DNA of 64,000 bases from Brachypodium distachyon (taxonomy: Eukaryota > Streptophyta > Magnoliopsida > Poales > Poaceae), in assembly GCF_000005505.3 (NCBI RefSeq), contig NC_016133.3, positions 1,860,001 to 1,924,000 of the forward strand, written 5' to 3'. The first letter of the stretch is position 1; each line of letters begins with the position of its first letter. Of this stretch, positions 34,390 through 46,900 are shown piece by piece. The notes below the pieces were generated by a model. The model made no database searches. It was not told where the DNA came from and worked only from the letters and a program-made list of their open reading frames with translations. The position numbers were made by a program, and so were the translations under genes.

Positions 34390-36200
34390 GGGGGGCGAGC
34401 ACGGAGATGGGCGGCCGAAGGAGGAGGGATCTGGAGTCCCTGCCCCCCGGACGGCGGGGAGGGGAGGAGGGAGTCGAGCTAGGGTTTGGGGTGGAATGGA
34501 GCGGATTGGGGGAGAGGAGGAGACGCGAAGCTTTGCGTGATTTCGAAAATGGAAGAGAGGAGACGAGATGCGTGTGAGGGGTGGGTGGGTAAAGGGAGGG
34601 GGGGTTTTATACGGGTTCTGGGTTTTTTGAATTCGAGCGGTGGTGGGCGCGGTCCCGATTACCAAAAGGCGATATCTACGAGCCAATAGAATAGCCGCAT
34701 TCTTTGATTACCCAGCAGGCAGGAGCGAGCCCACCGCCGATTTGAGACGGCGCGGGGTTTGAATTTCGGAAAAGAGGATCGAGAGTTCTTTTTGGTGGGG
34801 GGTTTTGAATTTCCAGGGGGGAGGTGGATGAAGAGTTGTGGGGATTTGAATTTCGCGGCGGCAGGACGGAGGTCGGTTGGTTGCTCGTGGCACGAATCGG
34901 GGTGTGGTGGTTGGAATTCATCGGGTGATTTGGATTACAATTTTACAAGGGGGTGGGTGGAGAGCCGTGGGGATTCGAGTTTTGCGCGGGAACGGTGGAG
35001 GTCGGTTGCTCGTGGCGCGAATCGGAGCGTGACCGTTTTGGAGTTTGTTGGGGGATTTGGATTACAGGAGGGCGGGTGGAGAGTCATGGGGATTTTGAAT
35101 TTTGTGGGGAACCGGCGGAGGTTGGTCACTCGTGGCGCGAATCGGAGAATGACCGTTGAAGTTCGTTGGGGGGATTTGAAAATTTTAGGAGGGTGGGTGG
35201 AAAGCGCGGGGGGAGGGGGGGGTTGAGTTTTTGGTGGGTGCGGCCGATGGAGGTTGGTTGCTCGTGGCGCGGATCGAAGTGTAGCCGAATTGGGGAATTC
35301 TCGCTCAATGTGTTGGTGGCAAGGGAGTTTGAGGGTTTCAACTTTGAGCAAGGACGGAATGGGTTGGCGGCTCGTGGCGCAAACCTGAGTGTGTGCAGTA
35401 GTTGGTAACTCCCACGAAATGTGTGGTGTGAGACAGAGGTTGAGAAGGAGAGTTGGCACGGCCCGCCCATGGTTGGGACTCGAGAAAAAGGAGTTAGAAT
35501 TTGGTACGTTCATACGTGAAGTATGTTCCATTCGCGTGTTTTGTAGAATGGGTAGTGAAATTTATTGTGTTTCCATTGAAGTTAGTTCGCGCTATGAAAT
35601 TATCTGCTTCGGTGCTAGGATACATTGTGTTAATTATGCACCATATGGAATGTTAGGATGGTATGACTCACATATAAAATTATAAATTACTAGTGACCGT
35701 GTCAAGAGCCGGCAATCAAAGTTTGTTTAGGGCCAGAAACATAACATGACAATTAACCTTTACCTCAAAGTCTAGTGCAGCTCGACTTGCTGCACACAAA
35801 AAAGAAAGAAAAAGAAAAGTCAATGCAATGTTGTGGAATGGAAGGAAGCAATGTGGAGAGCCAGTAATCTTGGCCATCGGGCCTGGTTTTTTCGGGTGAG
35901 GCACGTGAAAAAAACACAGCCCACGGAACGGCACGGCACAGGCCAAATTGTGCCGGGCCAGGCACGAAGACCACCTCGTGCCAGGCTTTTTCCTAAGATG
36001 CGGCCTGTGGGCTGGCACGAGCACGGCACAGGAATGAGCGCGCCACAGCACGATCCGCACGAAATCGCCCGGCACGGTACCGCACAAGAAAATCGTAACC
36101 ACAAACACTAGGCACGGTTTGCTAATGAGCGGCACGAGAGCACGATCCGTTTTTTGGGCCGTCCGTGCAACCCAATCGTAAAAAAAATTGGACAGCAACG
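34390..36200. other. Spacer between AT-hook and RING-CH genes, part 1
   Basis: It holds the AT-hook promoter and leader (to about 34560), a degenerate GC-rich tandem repeat at 34740-35400, AT-rich DNA at 35500-35850, and a GGCACG/GTGCC-rich stretch at 35880-36110 that resembles a grass transposon family end. No gene is supported. Long frames here follow the repeat. Confidence 0.5.
34740..35405 (+). repeat. Degenerate GC-rich tandem repeat, about 120-bp unit, 5-6 copies
   Basis: The landmark GCTCGTGGCGCGAATCGG or close variants occur at about 34883, 35008, 35128, 35260 and 35370 (spacings 125, 120, 132 and 110). Each is preceded by GGAGGTCGGTT-like and followed by GTTGGGGGATTTGG-like sequence. 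It begins about 350 bases upstream of the AT-hook start codon. Confidence 0.75.
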
Positions 36201-36848
36201 ATACGAAGGCGAGTAAATTACAGAAAACCACCACATTAGGGGCTAGGGTTTCACATAGGTACCAGTTTTCGTTTTAGTTGCAAAAAACCACCGGATTAGC
36301 GTAACCCCATGCTTGCTAGCGCCTAAGCCCGTTTCTGACAGATATGACCCACTGTCAGGCTAGCGTGTCCTGCCAGCTCGGTCTCCAGCGTGTTCTCCCT
36401 CTATTATTTACTTCTCCCCATCGAGCTGTCCCTGCTCTTCTCCGGCGAGGACGACAAACTCGAGGCGCCTCTACAACGCCTCCTCCTCTGCTTCCCGTGC
36501 ACCGCCGCTGCTGCTCCGGCACTCTGCCGCGTCTCCGCTCGTGCCACGGCTCGCCCCTGCTGCGACGCATTGCTGCTCCGCTTGGGCCGCCGCTCGCCCT
36601 TGCTGCTCGCCGCGCGGCTCTCCGGCGGCGTCGTCCATGGCCAGTGAGAGCCATCGACCTTCAGATAGGGGGAGAGAGAGCACAGAGGAAGAAGAAATAG
36701 TTGCCACGATGAACGCCACGTTGGCCTGACTGGTGGACCCGTCTCGTTAAAAACGGGCCTAGATGCTAGGGAGGAAGGTGTTACGTTAACCCGGTGGGTT
36801 TTTTATAACTAAAACGAAAACTGATATGTAATTTACTCATACGAAGGC
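36201..36848. mobile_element. Non-autonomous Mutator-like element (possible Pack-MULE)
   Basis: A 10-bp direct repeat, ATACGAAGGC, flanks the element (36201-36210 and 36839-36848), close to the 9-10 bp duplication made by Mutator-like transposases. The element (36211-36838) starts GAGTAAATTACA and ends with its reverse complement. Inside the ends, AGTTTTCGTTTTAGTT and the ACCACCGGATTAGCGTAAC-type block are also inverted. The left arm has about 43 extra bases. The middle (about 36430-36650) is GC-rich, unlike its surroundings, and may be a captured gene fragment; no source gene is recognised. No transposase. Confidence 0.75.
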
Positions 36849-37195
36849 ATGCAAGCGTGGCTGGTGCCCTCCTCTCTCTCCTCTCATCCGAAGCACGGAC
36901 AGTGAAAAACAGCTATACGGACGAACCAGCCTCACTGTTGACCGTGCCTTTCTTGGGCCCGTCAGGCTTTCGTGCCGCTGGGCCAGACACGAATTCACCA
37001 CGTACCGAGATTTTTTCTCAGATGAGGCCTGTGGGCCAAACCGGCACGGCACGGACCCAGTTCATGCCAACACATGCCATGCCGGGCCGCTGCCTCCTTG
37101 CGCTCGGGCCGTGCCGGGTCGGCCCGATGGCCAGCCAAGGAATGAACAAAACCTTCCTCTCAAAAAAAAGGATGGAATCCCCTTCAAAAAAAAAG
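36849..37195. other. Spacer between AT-hook and RING-CH genes, part 2
   Basis: Rich in GGGCC/GGCACGG words like 35880-36110, so the Mutator-like element may have landed inside an older transposon. Two A-runs at about 37158 and 37183 precede the likely RING-CH promoter. No gene. Confidence 0.4.
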
Positions 37196-38529
37196 GAAGG
37201 AATGAACCAAACCAACCACCTCGTTTGACGTTTCCCCCGGCGGCCGGCCCCCAACCCCTCGAGAAGCCCGACGCCGCCCGACGCCGCCGGCCAGAGCTGA
37301 CGCGCGCACCCGCCCTCTCTCCTCTCAGATCCCGTCTCCTCCTCCTCCTCCTCCGACGCCGCCGCCGACTCCGAGTCTCCGACTCGCTCGAGCCCCCATT
37401 GGCGCGGGCGACCCTTTCCTGCGTGTCTCCTGCAATATTGGCAGGTAAGCCGTAGTATAGCAGTCTCTATCTACATCATCTCGTATCAATCCGCGTGAGA
37501 AAACACCGGAGGATCGCGAGTTTAGTTTTTCCACGGGAGCCCGTGGAGGCGATCCCTTCCAGAGGTCAGTGGGCTGGCGCCGAATGCAGGCTCCGGGCAC
37601 CGCTGCCGTAGCCTCGCCCAAACCCGCAGGTGTCGTCGTTGACGTTCGCGGTGTGCTACTTGGTGGCGGTGACTTGGGCCGGAATCGCAATGCACGAGTT
37701 GTGGGGAAAATTTCATTGAGGGGAGGGCTTGGATTGGATGAGGGCCATGAGGCCATACCCATACCGGATCATGTGCGTTTTGGTTTGGTTGTTGTTGCTG
37801 CTACGTACTGGGTCAGAGGGGCGTTGCATCAGCCGGTCGGTCTCCGTATAGCTGGCACGAGCAATGTGATTCGTATGCCTTTGTGTTGCTAACTGGTGCG
37901 CTGAATTAGTTGGAACTGGCGTCCGAGAAAAAATTCGTTGGAAATGGTACATTAGGCCCCAATATGTTAACAGTCCCCGAACTTGGATCCATAGCTGCTT
38001 TTGTACTTCTGAGGTTGTTTATCAAACCATGGAAGTAGAGAAACGCAGCTAGACATACAAGTTAGGGCCCAACACAAAGTCATCCCACGTTCCTGTTTAA
38101 GGGGTCCCATTATCTGAGTTCGCTTAAAACATTGCCCAAATATATAGATAAAATCAACATTAGGAGATAGCACGTGGTCGGATAACATGTCATATAGAAC
38201 TTATCACCTCCATATTCCGGATCATCAACCAAAGAGGATGTTACTAATATCCACACTCGGATGTTACTAATATCCACACTTCAATTCTTCATATGATACA
38301 ATTTTTTGGAACTCGTTAGACCAAAGTGAGCGCCTGCTACAAGTTGTTGCACCTCCAGTGCAATTTATTTGTCTTTATATCTAGTTGTTAATTTTTTCTG
38401 TCCTTTGTTTCACTTACATGCTTATTATTTGTAGTTGACTGGTCCTTTATTCTGCAGGACCTGCTTTGATATGTGACTAGCAAAATGTTTCCTCGGTGAT
38501 ATCTAGACATGATTTGGGTATTGTTCATA

Positions 38530-41500
38530 ATGCAGTTGGCTTCACATGGTACTCAATCAGATGAAGCAACACAATTGGTCTCCCATTGTGATCAAGCGGA
38601 AGTGTCAGATTCACAGGAGATGCTTTCACAACCCAACACAGCAGGGAGCTCCACCGAGTATCTGGTCTCATGTGAAATCAAGCCCGTGATTGTTGAGGAT
38701 GACAACGAAAATATCGATGCCAACGAAGAAACACATCTTGTCATTCAAGACTTTCCACAATGCCGGATTTGCCTTGATAATGAAGGTCCACACTATGACT
38801 TGAAGTACCTTTTGTAGATAATGCCTTAAAGGGATTTCATACATCTTGTCATATTTAGTTGAGTTTTTGTATGTGTTGTTGCATCTTGGTTGCAAGCAGG
38901 TGATGACTTAATCGCGCCATGCCATTGCAAGGGCACACAGAAGTATGTCCATAGGTCCTGTCTTGATAACTGGAGATCAACAAAGGTATGGATTCATGAT
39001 CATTTTGTTCTTTGAATTGCACTTACTTGTAAATGCTCAACTACTCGACCATCCTAAAATCTACCCAAAACAGCAGACATGCTAGTAGCATTTGTTAATC
39101 ATGAGTTTAGTCTCACTCTAACTAGTTTGTTTATTACACATCACGCAGGAAGGTTTTGCATTTTCACATTGCACTGAGTGTCGCGCAGCATTCTTACTTC
39201 GTGCAAATGTTCCTCCAGATCGGTGGTGGTTAAGACTGAAGTTCCAACTTCTGGTTGCTAGAGATCACACATTGATCTTTTTTATTGTGCAACTAGTAAG
39301 ATGTTCACACCATTTATAGTCTAGTTCAATGAACTACTTTTCTTCAGTGATCTAACAATAGTTCGCACCAGACGTTCTGTTTCTAGATATGTTGTTGTCT
39401 ATTTTTATGATTTTGATGATGTTATAATACACAGCCAAGTACACTAGTTATTACTACATTGGACCTCTTTGTGATTGCAATGCCAAACATGTGCTCTGTT
39501 TTGTCTTAGACATGTTAAGCTAATGTCATCCAGAAGCATATTCGCTGATAAGAGGAAAATAATAATGGGAAAACAAGTTGCTGTTAGTTTCTTTCTAAAG
39601 ATTCTGATGAACTTACATGGATGTGTGTTGCTGAGATTGATAACATTTTCTTGCTTGTAGTTCTGCAAAATTTTGTTTTGGTAAATATAGAAATAAACAT
39701 ATCGCTATTTTTGTTTACTGCATCAGAAAAGGGCAGTATGCATCCTCAAAATGACCATTCAAATAATGCAATATGCACTGAGATTATATATCATTGTTTT
39801 TTATCTTACAAACTTGATTTTCTTTTTGCCTGATAGGTTGTTGTTTTCTTGGGTATGCTGGTATACAGATTATATGGAGATGAACTGCGAGAAATGTTTG
39901 GTTATGAAGAGCATCCATATGCTTTTTATGCATTGGCAAGTAAGTTCCATTTTCATAATGAGGCCTACTGTCCTTTAAATGTTGCAGATTATCTTCTCTA
40001 TGGTTTTAAAAAAATTCTTGAATTGCCACTTATTTAAAAGCTTGATGAGAACTAGATAACTTATGCGGTTATGCCCAATTGCCCATTATTGTACTGGATC
40101 TCTTCTTATCTGTTCAATTATTCAATGCTGTCAATATGGTTTGGCATGTACTTATTTAAGAGTAGCCACTTCATTCTTTACATCTTTCATTTTATTTTAT
40201 AGCCACTATTAAGTTGTATGGTGTTAAAATAAACTTATGCTGGCACAATCCCTATGTATTTCTTTATCTACTGTGAGGATATAAAGCATCATGATGTAGT
40301 TTATGATTGATATCAGTAACAGCTTTGGCCCTTTGAGTTGAAAAATAACCTACAATGTACTTCATATAGGGTGAGTAATGGTTATCTAAGTGCAGTCTGT
40401 GCTTTGGGCAAGCATGAAAAGACCTGTCATATGTATTTGTTTTCATAGTTCAGATGATCGTTTAGACTCTTAAATTGTAGAAAGACATAGTTGTTATAGA
40501 GAAGTTTAAATGCTCAATGGGAGCTACAGGAAAAGAACACAGCGCAGACTAGATGAGGATGTAGCGACACTTGTCTATCCTGCGTTGGCATTTAGCTTAG
40601 CATTTTTTATTGTACAAGTACTAACATGCATGATATATTCTTTATTCTTCATGGCTATCTATGTACAGGACATCTGAATATATTATGTGTGCTGTACATG
40701 AAGCACTTACAAAGATTTTGTCTTAATATTTTCAACAATTACTCAAACTGCAGTACTGGCTATTATTTTGGTTGGTTTGCTGTATGGATTCTTCATAGCT
40801 ATAATATGTGGACAGAGGATCACTGAACGCCACTACCATGTTCTTGCAAAGCAAGAGTTAACCAAGGTTGGTAGAAAAAAGAAAAACCGAAACAAACCTG
40901 TTGATTAATCTTCCATTTCAAGAAGTGCACTTCTTTTTTGTAACTCTAGTAAATTGTCACTTCTGCCACCCAAGTACTATGAACAGTCCAATATGTTTGG
41001 AAATCTGAATGACAAAATAAGAATAGAGGATTCCAATTTGTTCCATATCTTTCACCTTTTACAATACAACAAGATGCAATGCTTTTGCATTTTCTCAAGA
41101 GAAACAAATGATTTTGGTTTCCTCTCTTGTCCTGTCAATCTAGCATGATCCCACTGGGGTAAGAGCATGGTGTTCCCATGCCACGGACAAAAAATGCTGT
41201 TTTTTGGTAGAGCTATGCGTCTTCTTTTTCTTTATCCTGGCATAAAATAGCTTCTTAGCATTACAACTTTTGAAACTGTAGCTCCTTTTCTTATGATTTA
41301 CTCCCTCCGTTTCTAAATTCTTGCCTCATAAACTAATGTTTAATTTGAACTAAAACCACAACAAGAATTTAGAAACGGAGGGAGTAGCATCTGTTTGCCT
41401 CATAAAGTAATGTTCAAGTCAACTATTTGCCCATACTATGTGATATTCCTTCTATGGCAGGAGTATATCGTAGAGGATCTTGAAGGAGCTGATCTAATGC

Positions 41501-41577
41501 CAGACCTTGATCCTACCCATGTTACAGAGCTGAGGACACTGGGACTATTGAGCATGACTGCATCTAGCATCAGGTAG
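38530..41577 (+). CDS. RING-CH (MARCH-type) membrane E3 ubiquitin ligase
   Basis: Six coding exons: 38530-38785, 38900-38985, 39149-39295, 39837-39939, 40754-40866, 41461-41577, all in phase, 273 residues. The C4HC3 RING-CH domain uses C78, C81, C93, C95, H103, C106, C122, C125 (CRICLDNEGDD, APCHCKGTQKYVHRSCLDNW, HCTEC). It recruits an E2 to ubiquitinate membrane-associated targets. Two hydrophobic helices follow (about 155-173 and 198-217), so it is probably membrane-anchored with the RING in the cytosol. The C-terminus LDPTHVTELRTLGL fits plant relatives of At1g50440 as I recall them. An in-frame ATG at 38509 would add seven residues. A non-coding first exon probably ends at 37444 (GCAG/GTAAGC), with a coding-exon acceptor near 38457. 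A Stowaway MITE lies in the last intron. Confidence 0.85.
41301..41384. mobile_element. Stowaway MITE in the last RING-CH intron
   Basis: CTCCCTCCGTTTCTAAATTC and its inverse (GAATTTAGAAACGGAGGGAG) bound an 84-bp element flanked by TA on both sides. It ends 76 bases before the exon-6 acceptor at 41460. Confidence 0.88.
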
Positions 41578-42710
41578 GCAATTTAACATCTCGTTGATGT
41601 ACAACATCCTCTTAGCTCAGTCAGTTGTTATGGTGTATATTCTCTACTTGTCTAGAAAATCACTCTTTGCAGCTTATAGGTGTATGCGTAACTGAGTTTC
41701 CAGATAGCAATCAGTCTATTAAATTGTTGTCACAAACATTTCACACATTCTGATTTTGTTTTGGGCCTCTGCAATTGTTCCCCTTCCACAGTTTATTTTT
41801 ATGACGGGCAGTCCATTATCAGACCTAAATGTTTCTTTTCTTCATAATTCAAGCAATTACAGGGTTTCTATATATCTAAAGTGTTTCAAGTCCATTTCTT
41901 TTCATATCCATGGTCGCATTACTGGCTGCATGGAAACATTGGGAAGAGAGTGAATAAAGATATACAGGGTTGGTCTTTTTTCATTTTTCTTTTTTCTTTT
42001 AGTGCTCATGGACCTCTGTCCTTGTTGTTACGAGTTTGTGAACCCAGTATAGTTTATGGGATACCCTTGTATTAAAGAATTTCTTTGTGCGAAGTTCTCC
42101 ATTTGTTTAACTGGAGACTATATATCTATGGATCATTGAGATGTTGCTGCTGAATGTGCAGTTAGTTGAAACTTGAATGCCACAGATAGTTCTTTCATTG
42201 TAAAAGGATGTACAGAAGAAGCTAATTTTGGGGCGACTGAAAAAGGTTGGATTTACCTTGGATTTTGGTAACAATGTACAGAGCATCATGTTGAGAATCA
42301 TCCTCTTGCAAGGGAATAGCTTGGATCTGTTGGTTCCAAGACAAATGGGCGGTAGCAGAGAATATTAGAGGTAAAATACTATCTATTTCCAACTTGATCT
42401 ACAAATGAGAAAGCAAAAGTATTTGCATCAATACAACAATTGTATGAATTCCCCAAACATTTTAGTGTCATAGTTTTCATGATAAAAAAGAGAGCACATA
42501 AAGAGTAGCTTTGACCCACCTCTCAAAGCCGTGTCCTTCAGCTGTTGCAAGTCTTCTCATCGAGTTCTTGAGGCCTTGAAGATCAAGCAGAAAAGCAATC
42601 CAGCGTAGAACAACCAATCAGCAGGTCAGCTAGCTACCCCAAGCCAGCAGTTCAGACTCTCATACAACTCTTTGCCTTGTCATTTTGTTTCAGCGCTTTG
42701 CCGCAATCGT

Positions 42711-42890
42711 AGGCTGCAGAGCAGTCATCCTGTAGATACAGGGTCGTATTGTTTTCTGAACCTCCTATAGTCCTATTGTTCTCTCTTAATTGATTGGGCT
42801 GCAGAGCAGGCCATCCTGTAGATACCGTGTTGTTTTCTGAACCTCCTATAGTCAGTCCTAGGATCCTCTCTTAATTGATTAGGCTGCACT
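42711..42890 (+). repeat. Tandem duplication with 87-bp unit
   Basis: GGCTGCAGAGCAG, CATCCTGTAGATAC, GTTTTCTGAACCTCC and CTCTTAATTGATT recur in order at 42711 and 42798. A third unit begins at about 42881 with AGGCTGCA. Confidence 0.75.
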
Positions 42891-43454
42891 CCTGCAACTG
42901 TTCTTAACAAAAGGAGCAACTAATCAGTTGATATGAGGATTATTACCTTTCTGACTGCGAAGTCATGATGAGTAACGTGTTTCAACATTGAAATTTTTAT
43001 CTTGTTTTTAGCTGTCTTACCTGAATCAGACTTTCTATTCTCATTGCCTACTACTTTAGAAGCCAAGAATATATGCTCCTCCTTTTGTATTCTTACAGAC
43101 TTAGACTTCTTGCATATATCTTTCTAAAAGTAACAGAATATATGGGGAGATATTATTGTTTTTCCTGTATCCATGTCCACTAACAGAGCATCTTCCTATT
43201 GGCAGCCAACTTCTTGCCAATTTGTTTTGCATTAATTGATAAATTATTTTCCCTTTCTCTCCATCTTTGTTTCCATAGGTTTCCCTAATGACATCCTCCA
43301 CTTTTTCCTCTATCCCCTGGTATTTTTTGTTTTCCCTATCAATTTTCCTCCAAATTAATATGCTATCTGTATTTGCATGAGACAACATGAAATTGGATTT
43401 TCAATTGTATGCAGTAAACAAATCATGCTTCCTTCCTAAAATGGATCAAGGAAG

Positions 43455-43985
43455 ATTGTTCGTTGTCCTAGGTTAGCAACCGAGACACTGGACTACCAGA
43501 GGGAAAGTAACACGGGAGTTTATACTGGTTTGGTGCAACGAATGCACCATAGACCTGTCGTTGTACCCAGCTGCAGGGTTGGAGGGGGTACCTCTTGGTC
43601 CTTTGTCCTTGAGGGCACATCTGTTCATGTGTTTATGTATTGATCGAGAGAATTCAAGGTACAACTGAAAAGTGCGAGTTACATGCAATAGCTCATGGCC
43701 CTATACACATGACTAGGATACCCCTTGGTATGGTGACCAAAGCAAGGGCAGTCCTCTTAGGAGATAGTGGGTCTATGCGGCTATGCCTCTTGGGTCTACC
43801 AGCAGAGGTTGTCCCCGGGTGTCCCATGAACCTGCCAAGTCAGGATCCCCAGGCGCACGGACCTCTCCCCGGACCATAAGGAGGTTCCCAGGGGATATCT
43901 TTCCTCTGAGATCACTAAGGGACTTTCCTGGAGGGGTCTCCCCTATTACCCCTCCGTGGGTGATGTCAGGGCCCTATTAGAAGCA
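43455..43985. mobile_element. Probable LTR-retrotransposon relic
   Basis: A GC-richer block in AT-rich DNA. CAACCGAGACACTGGACTAC, then GGGAGTTTATACTGGTTTGG, resembles the 5' part of grass LTRs that contain a TTTA-CTGGTTCGG-like phrase. The borders, target duplication and coding remains were not found. Confidence 0.3.
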
Positions 43986-46900
43986 TAAGTAGATGACCTG
44001 CTGTAGAGAAGCACATGTTGATGGCATTTCATGCTCTGCATCACTTATTTGCTTTGTGGACTTCATAGATGTAAGACTTCTTCAGAACAGTACATTTTCA
44101 TGCACGGCCATGGTAAAGCTATCATTCCTGATATGTGAAGAAGAAGATTTGACAATGTAAAAATGTTTTTTGGTGCATCCTCTCCAGGCTACTGCTACTT
44201 GCTTGCTTCTGTTTTAGGAAAGTTTTAAGTACATGAACAAAGGTCCCCCACTCTTCATCTAACAAGACAATCTCAACACGCCAAGAGTGCCAATCAATGT
44301 TTCATAACTGTTTGTAGAACTCTTAACCATTAATGGAAGCCATCCTGACAGTGACCTATATCTGACATCAGGACGTGTAATATATGATGGCCATGCATGA
44401 TACCAATGGTAGACATTATGTACAGATTTTCTTTAGTCACCTAATTTATTTTGTGAAGGAAACAATCAAAGAATACCTTGCACTACTTGTATACATAGTC
44501 TGATTGCAACCACTCAGACGATGACCTATGAGTACTCTTCATGACAGTAGTCCATATGGCAATATGACATCATACTCAGGACCCTACACATTCTTCACCT
44601 TTTCTGCTCTGTTCCAAGTTAGTAACCTGAGTTATCAGTTATCAGCAGTAAGCCGGTAACATTATCTTTCAAGTGGGAACACATCATCAAATTGGGGATT
44701 CAAGAGCAAGAATAAAAGAAGACATCTAAGAGGTTTGCAGTGCTGAGTGCAGACTCCCTCATCTGTTGCAGCTATTTCCTGGTAGTGTCATGGTCGGTGC
44801 CATAATTGTTTTTGTAGAAGTCATTTAATGTTCTTGAGCTGCCGTTTTGATGTAACTGAGGATCTGAACCCTCAATTCATGGTCGGCATACTCTTTCCCT
44901 GCTATCCAACACAAAGAGGCTACCTCCTGGACAGCTGATGAGCATATATAGTTGGTGAAGTTACCAAAAATATGTCGGATCATGGTTCAAGAATGAGCCG
45001 TGTCCCATGTCCTGTTACCATCCGGTTCATCTCTTGAAGCACTGAATTATTATCATGATTAAGTTGTTACGAAATCAGTAGCATTAGTTACACTGACTCA
45101 CCACCCCTATCAAGTGATGACCTTTTCCGCCGTTGTAGCTTTCAAAATTATATTGTGACTTAACTTCCTACACTATTTTTTCAGATAAGCAACAATGATG
45201 GAATGGGGAAAGCATTCTACTCGGATAGAAATTTGGAAGGCTGATGTTGCAAGAATATCATCACACCCTCGTCAGGAGGCACGGAAGTTGGGCCTTTTAG
45301 TGCCACATATGTATATATGTTGAAAAGCAAAACATGCCGTTCCTTTGAAGCTACCAAATAGAATTCATGTTTCTTTTTTGTTCCATCTAGGATAGTTTAC
45401 TCTCTCAAAACAAAAGGAGAATAAGGTGAGTTGCCTCACATTCTTAACCAATGAGGAAGGTTGCAATAGAAATGCTAGGATGCTACGTTGAATGTACTTT
45501 TTATTAAATACTCCGTACACTATATTTGTTTTTTCTTCTGGTTCGTAATAAATGTAACACTTTAAAGATGGAGCCATGTTCTCTATTGTGCATATCCTGC
45601 AAAACTGTACTTGCCTGCATTTCATTCTTTCATTATTTTCATCAAATTGATGAACCAAATTAATATCCCAAAAGGTGTACAAAAGTTTTACGCATATGGT
45701 TCGTCTACAGAAAATGAATTAAAGATGTATGCTGTATTTCTTGAAATTGCTGCGTCATCATAATTTGCACTGCACATGCTGCTCTAGTACTAGAGCATCT
45801 TTTTAATTCTTTCTCCCATTTCTAGTTTTCTATGGTTGTTAGTACCTGGGGACCTGGGATGCGTTGCTGAAATCAAGGGCACGTATGTACGAGAGTACGT
45901 GTGTGCCTTGCTGGTGAACTGTTAACAATGCAACAGACACCTGACTGGTGATCATTAGCAAACCAGGGGAACCATTTCATGTGCAGGGGCAGACAAGACT
46001 CTAAATTTCTAATGTAATCATGGAATGAACTGGATTTGAAAGTTCTTGGTACTAATACTACCTTTTAGTTTTAGCATTATTAAATCATAATTCCAAGTAA
46101 TACTGATCCTTTTTGCATGCAGAGGCGAAGTTTTAATGGCCTTATGGTTCCAGGCAAAGAAAAAACGGCCTTATGACAAATGCATGAACTTCATCCTGTT
46201 CGTGTCCGACCAGTCTTGCTTTTCTAAGTTCTTTTGTTCCAACTTTTTATTGAAACAGAACAGCTATGGATCTTTGAGCTGAAACATCCTAAAGTTCTGT
46301 GTTGTGTTATCATCTGGTTATATATTTTTCTTGGATTTTTTTTTAATCAGGGACTCAATAGTCGCTTTTAACCTATCCTGGTTTCAGAATCTCTGTAAAG
46401 CTTGTTTCAAAAAATATCCTTGCAAAAAAAAACTCATTTTCTGTTGGTTGAGTAAAGGAGAAGCAACAGTTGTTGACTCTGGCAGTTTCTTATGATAGGT
46501 CAACTACACACAGCTTTGACATAGAGTTCCTTAACTTTGTAGCTCTTCTCTACTTGGTAGTATATGTGTTCAACCATGTACACGTGCACATCAATTAAAA
46601 AAAAAAATCTTCTCAAGCAACTTGCTGAGCTTTGATTCTGAGCAATTGAGTTAACCAAGACATGATTTAAGTCTTTGCTGTAAGCTAAAACACCCACTCA
46701 TCACTAATGGGGAGTCTAAATATAAGTGCAGCAAGAGCCAAGAAGCAAGCAACAATGTGTGCTTAATCTGGCAATTAAACTCCAGGGTTTTGTTCCTTTA
46801 TTTTCCATGGCCTGAATCACTAGTTGCTGAATGGAATGCTGATGAGATTGCGATGCATGATGATAGTGGTGATCATGTTGCTGGAAGACAGTTACAGATT

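Noticed and set aside
36390..36729. Several frames of 60-118 codons inside the Mutator-like element
   Set aside because: GC-rich low-complexity frames on both strands with no recognisable protein. A captured fragment remains possible but no gene can be called.
37111..37455. 114-codon frame before the RING-CH gene
   Set aside because: It crosses the predicted 5' non-coding exon and its donor at 37444. The translation is Arg/Leu/Pro-rich and not joined in frame to the RING-CH coding exons.
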